The notes beneath the pieces were generated by a model. It was not told where the DNA came from. It did no database searches and was given only the letters and a program-made list of their open reading frames with translations. A DNA stretch of 64,000 bases from Agrococcus sp. ProA11 (GTDB taxonomy: Bacteria; Actinomycetota; Actinomycetes; Actinomycetales; Microbacteriaceae), in contig NZ_CP156989.1 in assembly GCF_039880525.1 (NCBI RefSeq), forward strand, positions 186,001-250,000, read 5' to 3'. Of this stretch, positions 42,902-50,876 are shown piece after piece (within the stretch, counting starts at the first letter, position 1; every line of letters begins with the position of its first letter). The position numbers and the translations under genes are program-made.

Positions 42902-43717
42902 TTAGAAGTCGGAGCCAGACGGGCGCGTCTGGGCTCGGGTGGTGGGGACTGCGACGTCGGCATCCAGGTGCGCCTGCGCATCCGTCGTCGCGTCCTTCTT
43001 GGGGCCGCGGCGATTGGGGACGGCGCCGAGGCGCTTGGCGAGCACGGTCAGCGCCCACTGGATGGCCTGCACGAGCACGAACAGGATGATGACGACGCCG
43101 ACGATGTGGAGCACGCTGTAGCGCTGCATGCCGTAGGTGAGGGCGACGTTGCCGAGGCCGCCGCCGCCGACCACGCCGACCATCGCCGAGAAGTTGATGA
43201 TCGAGGTGATGGTGGTGGCGGTGCCGAGCAGGATCGCCGGCCATGCCTGCGGCAGCAGCACGCGCTTGACGAGCAGCCAGCGCGAGGCGCCGAGCGACTC
43301 GGCCGCCTCGAACAGGCCAGGGTCGACTTCGCGCACGGCGATCTCGACCACGCGCACGAAGAAGGGGATGGCGACGAGCGTGAGCGGCACGATCGCGGGC
43401 CCGGTGCCGATGAACGAGCCGAGCAGCCAGCGGGTGAGCGGGATGAGCGCGATCATCAGCACGATGAACGGCACCGAGCGGCCGAGGTTCACGATGAAGC
43501 CGAGCAGCCGGTTGATGGTGGTGCCGAGCCAGCGCTGGCCGAGCGGCGCCTCCAGGAAGCGCCCGCGCTCGGTGCCGACCAGGATGATGCCGAGCGGCAG
43601 GCCCACGGCGAAGGTGATCGCCATGGCGATGCCCGTCATGTAGACGGTCTCCCAAGTGCCCTCGAGCAGCACCTCGATGAGCTTCTGCCAGAAGTCGGGC
43701 GCGTTGACGTCGATCAC
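42902..43717 (-). CDS. metI: Methionine ABC transporter permease
   Basis: The 271-residue permease has five to six membrane helices and the EAA loop AAESLGASRWLLVKRVLLPQA typical of the MetI family. The N-terminal segment FWQKLIEVLLEGTWETVYM precedes helix 1. A charged tail of about 45 residues (KRLGAVPNRRGPKKDATTDA) is longer than usual. The start overlaps the metN stop by four bases (ATGA). Confidence 0.93.
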   Translation of the reverse strand: MIDVNAPDFWQKLIEVLLEGTWETVYMTGIAMAITFAVGLPLGIILVGTERGRFLEAPLGQRWLGTTINRLLGFIVNLGRSVPFIVLMIALIPLTRWLLGSFIGTGPAIVPLTLVAIPFFVRVVEIAVREVDPGLFEAAESLGASRWLLVKRVLLPQAWPAILLGTATTITSIINFSAMVGVVGGGGLGNVALTYGMQRYSVLHIVGVVIILFVLVQAIQWALTVLAKRLGAVPNRRGPKKDATTDAQAHLDADVAVPTTRAQTRPSGSDF

Positions 43718-44700
43718 GGGTGCACCTCCCAGGCGGTGACGCCCTGCGCGGTGAGCGAGTCGATCACCTTGAGGGCGACGGATGCGTCACCGGGCACGGC
43801 GAGGCGAGTGCGGCCGGCCTGCTGGCCGCCGATGGTCTCGAGGGCGGCGCCGAGGATCGAGACGTCGAGACCGAAGTCGCGGCTCAGCTGCGCAATGACC
43901 GGCCGGTCGGCGCTGAGGCCCGTGTAGGTGACGTCGATGACGCGGTGGCCGGGCATGTAGTGCGCCTCGCCGACGGGGAAGAGCTCGGCGGCGATGCGGG
44001 AGCCGGGCGTGCGAATTAGGTCATCGAGCTGCCCCTGCTCGATGACGCGGCCGGTCTCCATGAGTGCGGCGGCGTCGCAGATGCGCTTGACGACTTCCAT
44101 CTCGTGCGTGATGAGCAGCACGGTGAGGCCGAGCTCGCGGCTGAGGCGACGGATGAGCTCGAGGATCGAGCGGGTGGTCTCGGGGTCGAGGGCGCTGGTG
44201 GCCTCGTCGCTGAGCAGCACGTCGGGGCCGGAGGCGAGGGCACGGGCGATGCCGACGCGCTGCCGCTGACCGCCGGAGAGCTGGCCGGGGCGGTCGTCGG
44301 CGCGGTGGGCGAGGCCGACGAGGTCGAGCATCTCGAGCGCCTTCGGGCGGCGATCCTTGCCCGGCGTGCCGACCGCTTCGAGCGCGAACTCGACGTTCTG
44401 CGCCACGGTGCGGTTGCCGACCAGATTGAAGTGCTGGAAGACCATGCCGATCTGGTGGCGCTCCTTGAGCAGCGCCTTGCCGCTCAGCGCGGTGACGTCG
44501 ACGCCGCCGACGACGACGCGGCCGCTGTCGGGCCGCTCGAGCGCATTGACGGTGCGCAGCAGAGTCGACTTGCCGGCGCCCGACTGCCCGACGACCCCGA
44601 AGATCTGCCCCTTCGCCACCTCGATGGAGACGTCGTCGAGCGCGACGACGGCGTCGGGGCCGTCGCCGAAGCGGCGGCTGACGTGCTCGATCGAGATCAT
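43714..44700 (-). CDS. metN: Methionine ABC transporter ATPase with NIL domain
   Basis: The 328-residue ATPase has Walker A GQSGAGKST, signature LSGGQRQRVGIARAL, Walker B LLSDEATSALDPETT and switch His in LLITHEMEV. A C-terminal NIL domain (residues about 250-328) would sense methionine inside the cell and shut the transporter. It is the first gene of metNIQ. I looked for a SAM-type riboswitch in the 190 bases upstream and saw none. Confidence 0.94.
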   Translation of the reverse strand: MISIEHVSRRFGDGPDAVVALDDVSIEVAKGQIFGVVGQSGAGKSTLLRTVNALERPDSGRVVVGGVDVTALSGKALLKERHQIGMVFQHFNLVGNRTVAQNVEFALEAVGTPGKDRRPKALEMLDLVGLAHRADDRPGQLSGGQRQRVGIARALASGPDVLLSDEATSALDPETTRSILELIRRLSRELGLTVLLITHEMEVVKRICDAAALMETGRVIEQGQLDDLIRTPGSRIAAELFPVGEAHYMPGHRVIDVTYTGLSADRPVIAQLSRDFGLDVSILGAALETIGGQQAGRTRLAVPGDASVALKVIDSLTAQGVTAWEVHP

Positions 44701-44892
44701 GGAACTCCAAGCGGGGGCGCGGTCAGCGCCCTGAGAAAGTGGTGGGTGAGCTCATCGTCGACGGCGAGCTATCAGACATTGTCTCGCGGATGCGGTGACG
44801 GCGCGAGCATGTGACGTTGCGTGACGCCCGTGGTGCAGCGACCTAACTCTCAGCGCCCCGATCGAAGAAGTGGCCACGGAAGCCGGCCAGCT

Positions 44893-45969
44893 CTAGTCGA
44901 GGCCTACGGCTTCTCCCCCAGAACGTAGGGGCGTCGAACGCAGCAGCAGCTGAGACTCAATGGCTGATTGCGCTGCAGACCGATGCCATTCGACCCACGG
45001 GGCACTTGCGGCAATGGCAGAGGCGGGAAGCAAGACGTGTGAGCTCACGTGCGAGAAAGCCGCCTGCCAAGAGGCGTCACGAGATATGGCCCGCTCGAGA
45101 GGTCGAGACACTTCAATTCTGCCGTCTGATTGCACCGTCAAGAGATGAGCCTCGAACGCGGCATCGTGCGTGGGGCAAGCGGCGAAGCCGTTGCTCGAAG
45201 AGTTTCGCTCTGTCCTGGAGGAATGTCGCCAAGGCTTAATGTGGCCAGCAACCAGCATTCGCGCAGACGGCAGTCCAACTCGGCGCGTGCTCAGTCCGCA
45301 GAACACGCAGCAGAAGTTGGACCGTTCCAGAACAGCCCTTGCGAAACGCTGTTGAGACAATCGAACGGATACGACGCGCTGCACTGTTGTAAGGGCGCCA
45401 TCGCCCGATGTCGAGCTCGCTTCGATTGATTCCCACAGCTGGTCGTCGCTGATTCGGCTGGCGTCGATGACCGCACGCAATTGGCCGGAGCCGTTCCCGA
45501 GAAAATCACTGAGGCGGTCATCGCTGATCCCTTCTGCGCGAGCAGCGTCAATCGCGCGCGCGTAGTAGGAGGCGAAACGATCGAGGTCTGAGGCGAAGAA
45601 CTGGCCGACTGCTGGGTCGGAGAAGCGGCCGCCATCACGACCAGGTCGCGCTTCGAGGTTAGAATGCTTGCTTTGCAGGCTCCCGGGCGGCCGGCCGAGC
45701 AGAACAGCTATCTGCTTCGTCACGGGCGACGCCTTCTTCACGTTCACGAAACCACTGGGAGAAGGGTCCGTTGCGAGTCCGAGGGCGAAGCAGAGCATCG
45801 TCTCGACCGGGAGGAAGTCCGCCCGCGCAGCACGGCCCTCGCGGGCGAGCACTTGCCGCCACATTTTCGCAAGCTCCTCGTCTGAGGGGTCGACGAAACG
45901 TCGGAGATCGTCGTTCGTAACAGCGGAGAAGGCCGCCGTTGCTGATGTGAGTTCTCTCTCTAGTGACAT
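44893..45969 (-). CDS. HNH endonuclease, probable restriction enzyme
   Basis: Residues 1-200 of this 358-residue protein are a helical domain of unknown fold with NVKKASPVTKQIAVLLGRPPGS, a segment common in HNH restriction proteins. Residues 205-290 hold the HNH nuclease: a C221-x2-C224 pair (FCCVFCG), H243 in AGHIKPW, N260, C265 and H268 in GFAACPTHDAAFEAHLL. The zinc-finger HNH is of the type found in type II restriction enzymes with C5-cytosine methylases. The methylase gene at 48258-49352 and two forward genes between complete the locus. The text is visibly richer in A/T than the met operon beside it. The sequence recognised is unknown. Confidence 0.85.
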   Translation of the reverse strand: MSLERELTSATAAFSAVTNDDLRRFVDPSDEELAKMWRQVLAREGRAARADFLPVETMLCFALGLATDPSPSGFVNVKKASPVTKQIAVLLGRPPGSLQSKHSNLEARPGRDGGRFSDPAVGQFFASDLDRFASYYARAIDAARAEGISDDRLSDFLGNGSGQLRAVIDASRISDDQLWESIEASSTSGDGALTTVQRVVSVRLSQQRFARAVLERSNFCCVFCGLSTRRVGLPSARMLVAGHIKPWRHSSRTERNSSSNGFAACPTHDAAFEAHLLTVQSDGRIEVSRPLERAISRDASWQAAFSHVSSHVLLPASAIAASAPWVEWHRSAAQSAIESQLLLRSTPLRSGGEAVGLD

Positions 45970-46219
45970 GGTGAACGAATCTTGGCACGAGACGTCTGTG
46001 ACGCACGACTGCCGGATCTGCGCCGCTGCACTAGATAGGAATGGTCATCCGGGGTTGGCAACCGACTCCAGGGGTCAGCTCGGTTCGCGATCGGCCGCGT
46101 GACGAAAGCGCTGGAGAGGACCCGGCGTCGCTTTGCAGCGTACTACGCCCGCCGAGGAGTGGCGCGCGGGGCCGTCCACGACCAACTACTCTGGCGTGCA
46201 GCGCAACCATTGGAGCCTC

Positions 46220-47308
46220 GTGCGAACCATTCCTGATGTCGCTCTGTCCGACCTCTTACTCGACTCAGACAATCCTCGACTGCCGCGTGGACTCGATGAT
46301 CGCTCTCAACAGGCGATGCTAGTCCACCTCTATCGCCGCGCGGCTCTGCAAGAGCTTGCAGAATCTATCTACTCGAACGGCTACTTCTCGAGTGAGCCGT
46401 TGATCGTTTCGGGAGCCGACGCATCTGGCAAACGAACGGTCCTGGAAGGCAACCGGAGACTTGCGACGTTGCTCATCCTTGCTCAGGACCCGCGCGCGAC
46501 AGCCGGCGATCTTGTCTTCAGAGTAGACGGGCAAGCAGTTACCCACGACGCAACTGCGGTCCCGGCAGTCGAGGTAGACGACCCGGACGAGTTTGAGGCG
46601 TATCTCGGCTTCCGCCACATCAGTGGACTACGCATGTGGGGGGCGGGTGAAAAGGCGGCGTACTTGTGGTCCCGCGTGACCGAATCTGCTCAGCCTGAGG
46701 AGGCCTTCTACCTTGTAGGCCGCCAGGTCGGGAGCAACGCCCGGGGAGTGCGAAGCGCGTACATTGCGTATGAGCTACTCGAGTTCGGCCGAGGTGCGGG
46801 GATCGCGGATAGTCTCATTGACTTCGTCCTCTCAGAGCGATTCGGAGTGTGGACGCGTCTCTTGGGCACCCGGAACATCGCGAGTTTCATCGAGCTGGAC
46901 ACATCGGCCACGACACGGACAGAGGTGGATGCAGCGATCTCTCGAGTCTCAAAGCGCCGCCTTGAGTCAGTGCTTAGCGACTTGCACCCGCGGCCAGGGA
47001 GATCGGAGGCCGTGCTCCGAGACAGCCGACAAGTCACGGACTACTCGGATGCGATCGGCGACGAAGCGGCACTGGCGGTGCTTCGCGCGAGCGGCAATCT
47101 TGATCTGGCAGCCGCGGTAGCCAACCGACCAGAAGTCGACGCTCAAATACAAGAGATGGTCGACCGGGTGGACATTCTTGTTCAGTCGGTTTCGGACGGC
47201 GCAGCGATGACGGGGCAATCCCAATCATTGGCCGATCGCCTGCTCGCGAGCGTTCGCCTGTTGAAGGCGGCGGTGGCGGCGTTCGCGGACGCGGACGCTG
47301 ACGCATGA
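46220..47308 (+). CDS. ParB/sulfiredoxin-like N-terminal domain protein
   Basis: From the GTG at 46220 the product has 362 residues. The start fits a ParB-like fold: IPDVALSDLLLDSDNPRLP, then ELAESIYSNGYFSSEPLIV and the nucleotide-binding VLEGNRRLATLLIL motif at about 80-92. The rest is helical with no clear motif. ParB/Srx-like domains are CTP- or ATP-binding and occur in many conflict systems. A TTGGAG site precedes the GTG; the frame is open further left to 46133 but without coding character. It overlaps the next gene by four bases. It lies inside the restriction locus, between nuclease and methylase. Confidence 0.75.
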   Translation: MRTIPDVALSDLLLDSDNPRLPRGLDDRSQQAMLVHLYRRAALQELAESIYSNGYFSSEPLIVSGADASGKRTVLEGNRRLATLLILAQDPRATAGDLVFRVDGQAVTHDATAVPAVEVDDPDEFEAYLGFRHISGLRMWGAGEKAAYLWSRVTESAQPEEAFYLVGRQVGSNARGVRSAYIAYELLEFGRGAGIADSLIDFVLSERFGVWTRLLGTRNIASFIELDTSATTRTEVDAAISRVSKRRLESVLSDLHPRPGRSEAVLRDSRQVTDYSDAIGDEAALAVLRASGNLDLAAAVANRPEVDAQIQEMVDRVDILVQSVSDGAAMTGQSQSLADRLLASVRLLKAAVAAFADADADA

Positions 47309-48261
47309 GCGGGAGCGCTGCGGCGATCTCCATCTCCGTCGACGGCTACGGAAAATATGCGCGCGCGAGCTTGCTCGCTGACTTTCTGGAGTTGATCGCT
47401 CTCCGCAGGGGCTCCGCGCTACAGACTGACCTTCAGCTAAGCCTCGAGCGGGACAACTGGCATCGCGTCAGACGCGGCCTGTTCACAGTGGATCCGGACT
47501 TCGAGCTCGACCAGGTCGAAGAACTCGAAGGCGAAGACGGGACCGAGGATCCGGGGGATGCGGATTGGCCGCAATGGGCAATGGCGTTGATTCGGCAGCG
47601 GCTGGACGTGCTCGGAACCTCGTACCCTTTCCGGGTCCTGAGTGACGGAATCGAAGCGCGATCAGATTCTGCAAGCTCAGAATATTCGCGGCTCTTGGCG
47701 TTGACCCTCGCGCACGTGCACTCTGCGCCGCTCGAGAATGATCCACGCGAGACCTTCGAGCTTGTTGTCGTCGCCTCCCTCGGCTCAGCGGGGCTTCGCT
47801 CTGTCGGGATGGGGACCGCCACCTCTAAGGGCAAGGCTTTTCCGCTTCAACTTCAGGAGTCGGCCGCGGCAGTCGGCCTATTCTCTGCGCCGGTGCCGAA
47901 GCCAGCGAAGGTTTTCGCGAAGGATGCCGGCGTGGATGCGATTGCCGTTTTACACTGGGGAGATCGGCGGCCCGGGCAGCTGATTCTGATTGCTCAGGCG
48001 ACAATGACTGAGAGTGCACAGTGGGAAAGAAAAATCGCTGAGCCGAAGGCGCATCACTGGGCAAACTATCTACTAGAGGCAGTGAACCCGATCTCTATGC
48101 TCGCCGTTCCATACCACGTGGAGGACGATCACTTCCGTTATCTTCTCGCGCCCGGGGCGACTATCGTCGATCGACTGCGCCTAGTAGGAAAGCTCGGGCC
48201 GGTGTCGGTAGGAGAAGTTGAAGCATTGACCTGGTTGCGCTCGGCACAGCTGGAATACTAG
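47305..48261 (+). CDS. Putative PD-(D/E)XK-like nuclease of the restriction locus
   Basis: The 318-residue protein has no firm family. A candidate nuclease core lies at about 205-245: Asp211 in VDAIAVLHWGDRRPG, then QLILIAQATM with Gln231, and Lys243 after Trp240. The order D, strand with GQLxxxxQ, W, K recalls the Q-variant PD-(D/E)XK enzymes. The N-terminal region is acidic (DQVEELEGEDGTEDPGDADW). It is coupled to the ParB-like gene (ATGA overlap). Its stop and that of the methylase share CTAG, so the two genes are convergent. It may be the second effector of the locus. The nuclease call is an inference. Confidence 0.7.
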   Translation: MSGSAAAISISVDGYGKYARASLLADFLELIALRRGSALQTDLQLSLERDNWHRVRRGLFTVDPDFELDQVEELEGEDGTEDPGDADWPQWAMALIRQRLDVLGTSYPFRVLSDGIEARSDSASSEYSRLLALTLAHVHSAPLENDPRETFELVVVASLGSAGLRSVGMGTATSKGKAFPLQLQESAAAVGLFSAPVPKPAKVFAKDAGVDAIAVLHWGDRRPGQLILIAQATMTESAQWERKIAEPKAHHWANYLLEAVNPISMLAVPYHVEDDHFRYLLAPGATIVDRLRLVGKLGPVSVGEVEALTWLRSAQLEY

Positions 48262-49352
48262 GCAGCGAGAGTGCGGTCTTGACGCTCGGTGGTTCCACCG
48301 GCTAGCGCAGTCCTGAGCGTATCTGCGACCGCCTGGGCCAGCAGGGGCGGGACGGCGTTGCCGATATTGCGCAAGGTTGCCGAGACTGTTCTGTGCCAGG
48401 AGACAGCAGCCGGGAACGTTTGCAGCACAGCCGCCTCTGTCACCGACAGTCGGCGCCACGCTTCGGGAACAGCGGGGTGTCCGCCGTCGAGCACCGAACG
48501 GTGGTACTCAATAATCGATGTACCGGCTTCACTGGGGTCGTCAAGCCATGCCTGGTCAATGATGGGCGTGTGATTCCCGCCTAGAGATGCGCTAAGTGTT
48601 GGGGCGACAGACTCCAGGTTGAGTGGGCGTCCTTGACCATTGAAGAGCATTCCAGCGAACGGCGAAGCGCGAGTGACCGGATTGCTTGCCGGAACAATAC
48701 GCGCCCGACAGTGTTGCCAGACCTCCTGCTCTTCAAAATGCGAAATTGAGGACAGCGCTGATCGTATTGTCCTGGGCGTGATTAGCGGAGCGTCATCCAA
48801 TGCTTGCATTGTACCCTCGGACGCTTCGTTCGCCGTGATCCCGACCAGAAACATGCGGTGACGAGTCTGTGGCACCCCGTGGTCCGCAGCATTCATGACA
48901 AGGATCTTCGACGCGTAACCGAGGTTATCCGCGCGACGCAGTATATCGTCGCGGACGAGTCGCCACTTGGCATCTAGTGCCAGAGATCGCACGTTCTCCA
49001 TCACAAATGCTCGCGGCCTAACGGCGGCGACGGCGTCGAGGAAGCGTCTGACGTGTTGCGATCTCGGGTCCTCGGGGTCCATGCGGCCGGCTCGCGAGAA
49101 ACCCTGACACGGTGGGCCGCCGACAAGAACAGCATCCTCATGGCGACCGATCACTGAGTAGTCATCGCTTATGTCACCTAAGCGGAAATGGCGAGAGGGC
49201 AGAACTATCCCCGCACTGGCCATCAACGCAGAGTAGTTGAAGGCTGCGAACCGATCGACATCATTTGCAAAAATGGGGGAAAATCCCGCGCGCACGAATC
49301 CAAGATCTAGTCCGCCGGTCCCGGAGTAAAGCGAGATCAGAGGAGTTGACAC
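48258..49352 (-). CDS. C5-cytosine DNA methyltransferase
   Basis: The 364-residue enzyme carries the ordered motifs of the Dcm family: I SLYSGTGGLDLGF at the N-terminus, IV GGPPCQGFSRAG with the catalytic Cys, VI FVMENVRSL, VIII VPQTRHRMFLVG, and IX-X near the end (LQTFPAAVSW, IGNAVPPLLAQAVAD). It methylates C5 of cytosine in an unknown site and protects the host from the restriction partner. The GTG at 49352 has GGGAGGG upstream; the frame is open further, but without that site. It is convergent with the PD-(D/E)XK-like gene. Confidence 0.93.
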   Translation of the reverse strand: MSTPLISLYSGTGGLDLGFVRAGFSPIFANDVDRFAAFNYSALMASAGIVLPSRHFRLGDISDDYSVIGRHEDAVLVGGPPCQGFSRAGRMDPEDPRSQHVRRFLDAVAAVRPRAFVMENVRSLALDAKWRLVRDDILRRADNLGYASKILVMNAADHGVPQTRHRMFLVGITANEASEGTMQALDDAPLITPRTIRSALSSISHFEEQEVWQHCRARIVPASNPVTRASPFAGMLFNGQGRPLNLESVAPTLSASLGGNHTPIIDQAWLDDPSEAGTSIIEYHRSVLDGGHPAVPEAWRRLSVTEAAVLQTFPAAVSWHRTVSATLRNIGNAVPPLLAQAVADTLRTALAGGTTERQDRTLAA

Positions 49353-49869
49353 CTTGTTTGCCCTCCCGCGAAGCTGGATCAACGCGCGTCGACCTCCACG
49401 ACGCAGCATGAGCCTCGATGGCTCAGTTGGTGGCAGGTTTTCACGGCTAGCGCTTATCGCTCACAAGCGCTCGCGCCAGTCTACCTCTGTCGCGAGGGGA
49501 CAACGCCGCGACGTGACGGGGCTGTGGACTGGCTGGCCAGGGTGTGAGCCGCGGGGCCGCTAGCTTTCTGCCCCGCGCGTCCCCACGAGAACAATTGCCG
49601 CTCGGTCGCCTGGTGCAGGTCGCGCGCGGGCTGCCCGGCTCTCGGTGGTCTCGCGCTCCCACCGCACGGTCGGCATCAGCGTGTCCCTGGCTTCCTCGAT
49701 GTCCTCTCGTCAGGCCGGTACGCGGCATATGGCGGCACGCGGCGCTCGAGTTCGTGGGCGCCGTGCCGCAGGATCGCCGCGACTCTCGTCACCAGTCGGC
49801 TCGGATCGAGATTGGCACGGGTGAGCGTGGCGCTCTGCGGCACGATGGTGCGGTGCTCAAGCCGCCTCG

Positions 49870-50256
49870 TCAGCTTGCCCCCGATGTTCGCGAATCAGAC
49901 CGCCTGTCAGATCGGGTACCCCGGGACGCGCCCCTTTCGCTTGATCTAATTCCGGATGCTGCGACTGGTGTCCAGGCCCGGTAATACGGGGAGCGCGTCG
50001 TGGGCTCAGCGCCGCCGAAGCGCCATCCTTCGTCGTCGACGCTGATGCCCGCGTGCAACTTCACCTCGACCACGAGGATGCCCTCGCCCGGCACCGTGGT
50101 GACGAAGTCGGTGTCGCGGTCCACATCAGTGTCGTGGTGACGGATGGACAGGCCGTGCCAGACGAGCCAGCACTCGGTGCCGGGGTGGTCGCGCAGCGAC
50201 TCGAAGACTGTTGCTTCGCCGGAGGGCGATCGAGGGCGCGTGACCGCGGGCCGCAT
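49870..50256 (-). pseudogene. NERD (nuclease-related) domain remnant
   Basis: The frame reads PSGEATVFESLRDHPGTECW, LVWHGLSIRHHDTDVDRDTD, FVTTVPGEGILVVEVKLHAG and SVDDEGWRFGG. This follows the NERD domain (GExxVFxxLRD, DFVVxxPGxGVxxxEVKxG, W), including the DF and EVK residues of its PD-(D/E)XK site. After about residue 80 the frame turns to Arg/Ser-rich nonsense and no helicase follows. Normal NERD-UvrD proteins are much longer. It is a remnant of a second defence-type gene in the island. Confidence 0.65.
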
Positions 50257-50337
50257 TGAAGCAATGCATGGAGCGTATCGAGCGGATCGACCAAACCCAG
50301 CCGTTCGATCGAGGTCCTGCCGGTCGCGGGCCGATCA

Positions 50338-50520
50338 TCAGATGCAGCTGTGGTTGAAGCCGGCCGCAATAGTCGAGGCGGCTGAGCAGTCGATGAACAT
50401 TCTCGTGTAGATGCTCGCGCCCACGTACTCGACGCCCCAGTCGCAACTCTGGTGGCTGGTTCCGCTGCCGATGGACATCTTGATCTTTCGAATCCCGATG
50501 CTCGGAAGGCGGCCGGCCAC
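50338..50520 (-). CDS. Small Cys/Ser/Thr-rich ORF, unassigned
   Basis: The frame from GTG 50520 (or ATG 50478, 46 residues) reads MSIGSGTSHQSCDWGVEYVG, then ASIYTRMFIDCSAASTIAAG, ending FNHSCI. Three cysteines with many Ser/Thr near the end look more like a real exported or modified peptide tail than chance, but no signal peptide or ribosome site is convincing. It could be the end of a broken secreted protein gene. Confidence 0.25.
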   Translation of the reverse strand: MAGRLPSIGIRKIKMSIGSGTSHQSCDWGVEYVGASIYTRMFIDCSAASTIAAGFNHSCI

Positions 50521-50876
50521 ATGGAGCGCGCAGCTTGGAGCTGCGAATCACCGCTGATCCCCGCGTGGGACTGATCATCATGCCGCGGTCGAAGGGCGGG
50601 CCCATGGGTGTTCAGCAACGGGAAGGCGCTCTGCAGGATGCACTCTCGCGCCGAGGGCGCTTCGCGCACCGACCGGCTCATTCGCCTGGCCGACCAGCCT
50701 CTTCTGTGATCCGTCGCACTTCGAGGGACAAGCCGCCAACTGAGAGGCCTAGCGACAGGGCTCCGCCGCGGACCATTGCGTACCCGGGCGAGCCATTCTA
50801 GCCCGGTGCAGGGGCCGCACCATCCAGTTCGCCGACGTCGCAGGCGACCCGGCGTGAGTGAAGATCTGCAAGAGCT

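Larger units (their letters stand above)
49353..50876. other. Decayed 1.5-kb stretch between methylase and STAND gene
   Basis: No intact gene of good coding character is seen. It holds a NERD nuclease remnant (about 49870-50256, reverse) and one small Cys/Ser-rich ORF (50338-50520, reverse), both listed apart. A piece at about 49690-49860 on the reverse strand reads RTIVPQSATLTRANLDPSRL and then VTRVAAILRHGAHELERRV, which looks like a coding remnant but was not recognised. This looks like a deletion scar within an accessory island. Confidence 0.5.

Noticed and set aside
44701-44892. Possible SAM riboswitch upstream of metN
   Set aside because: None of the conserved SAM-I or SAM-IV core strings (for example the GCCGGCAACC-type segment) could be found on the reverse strand.
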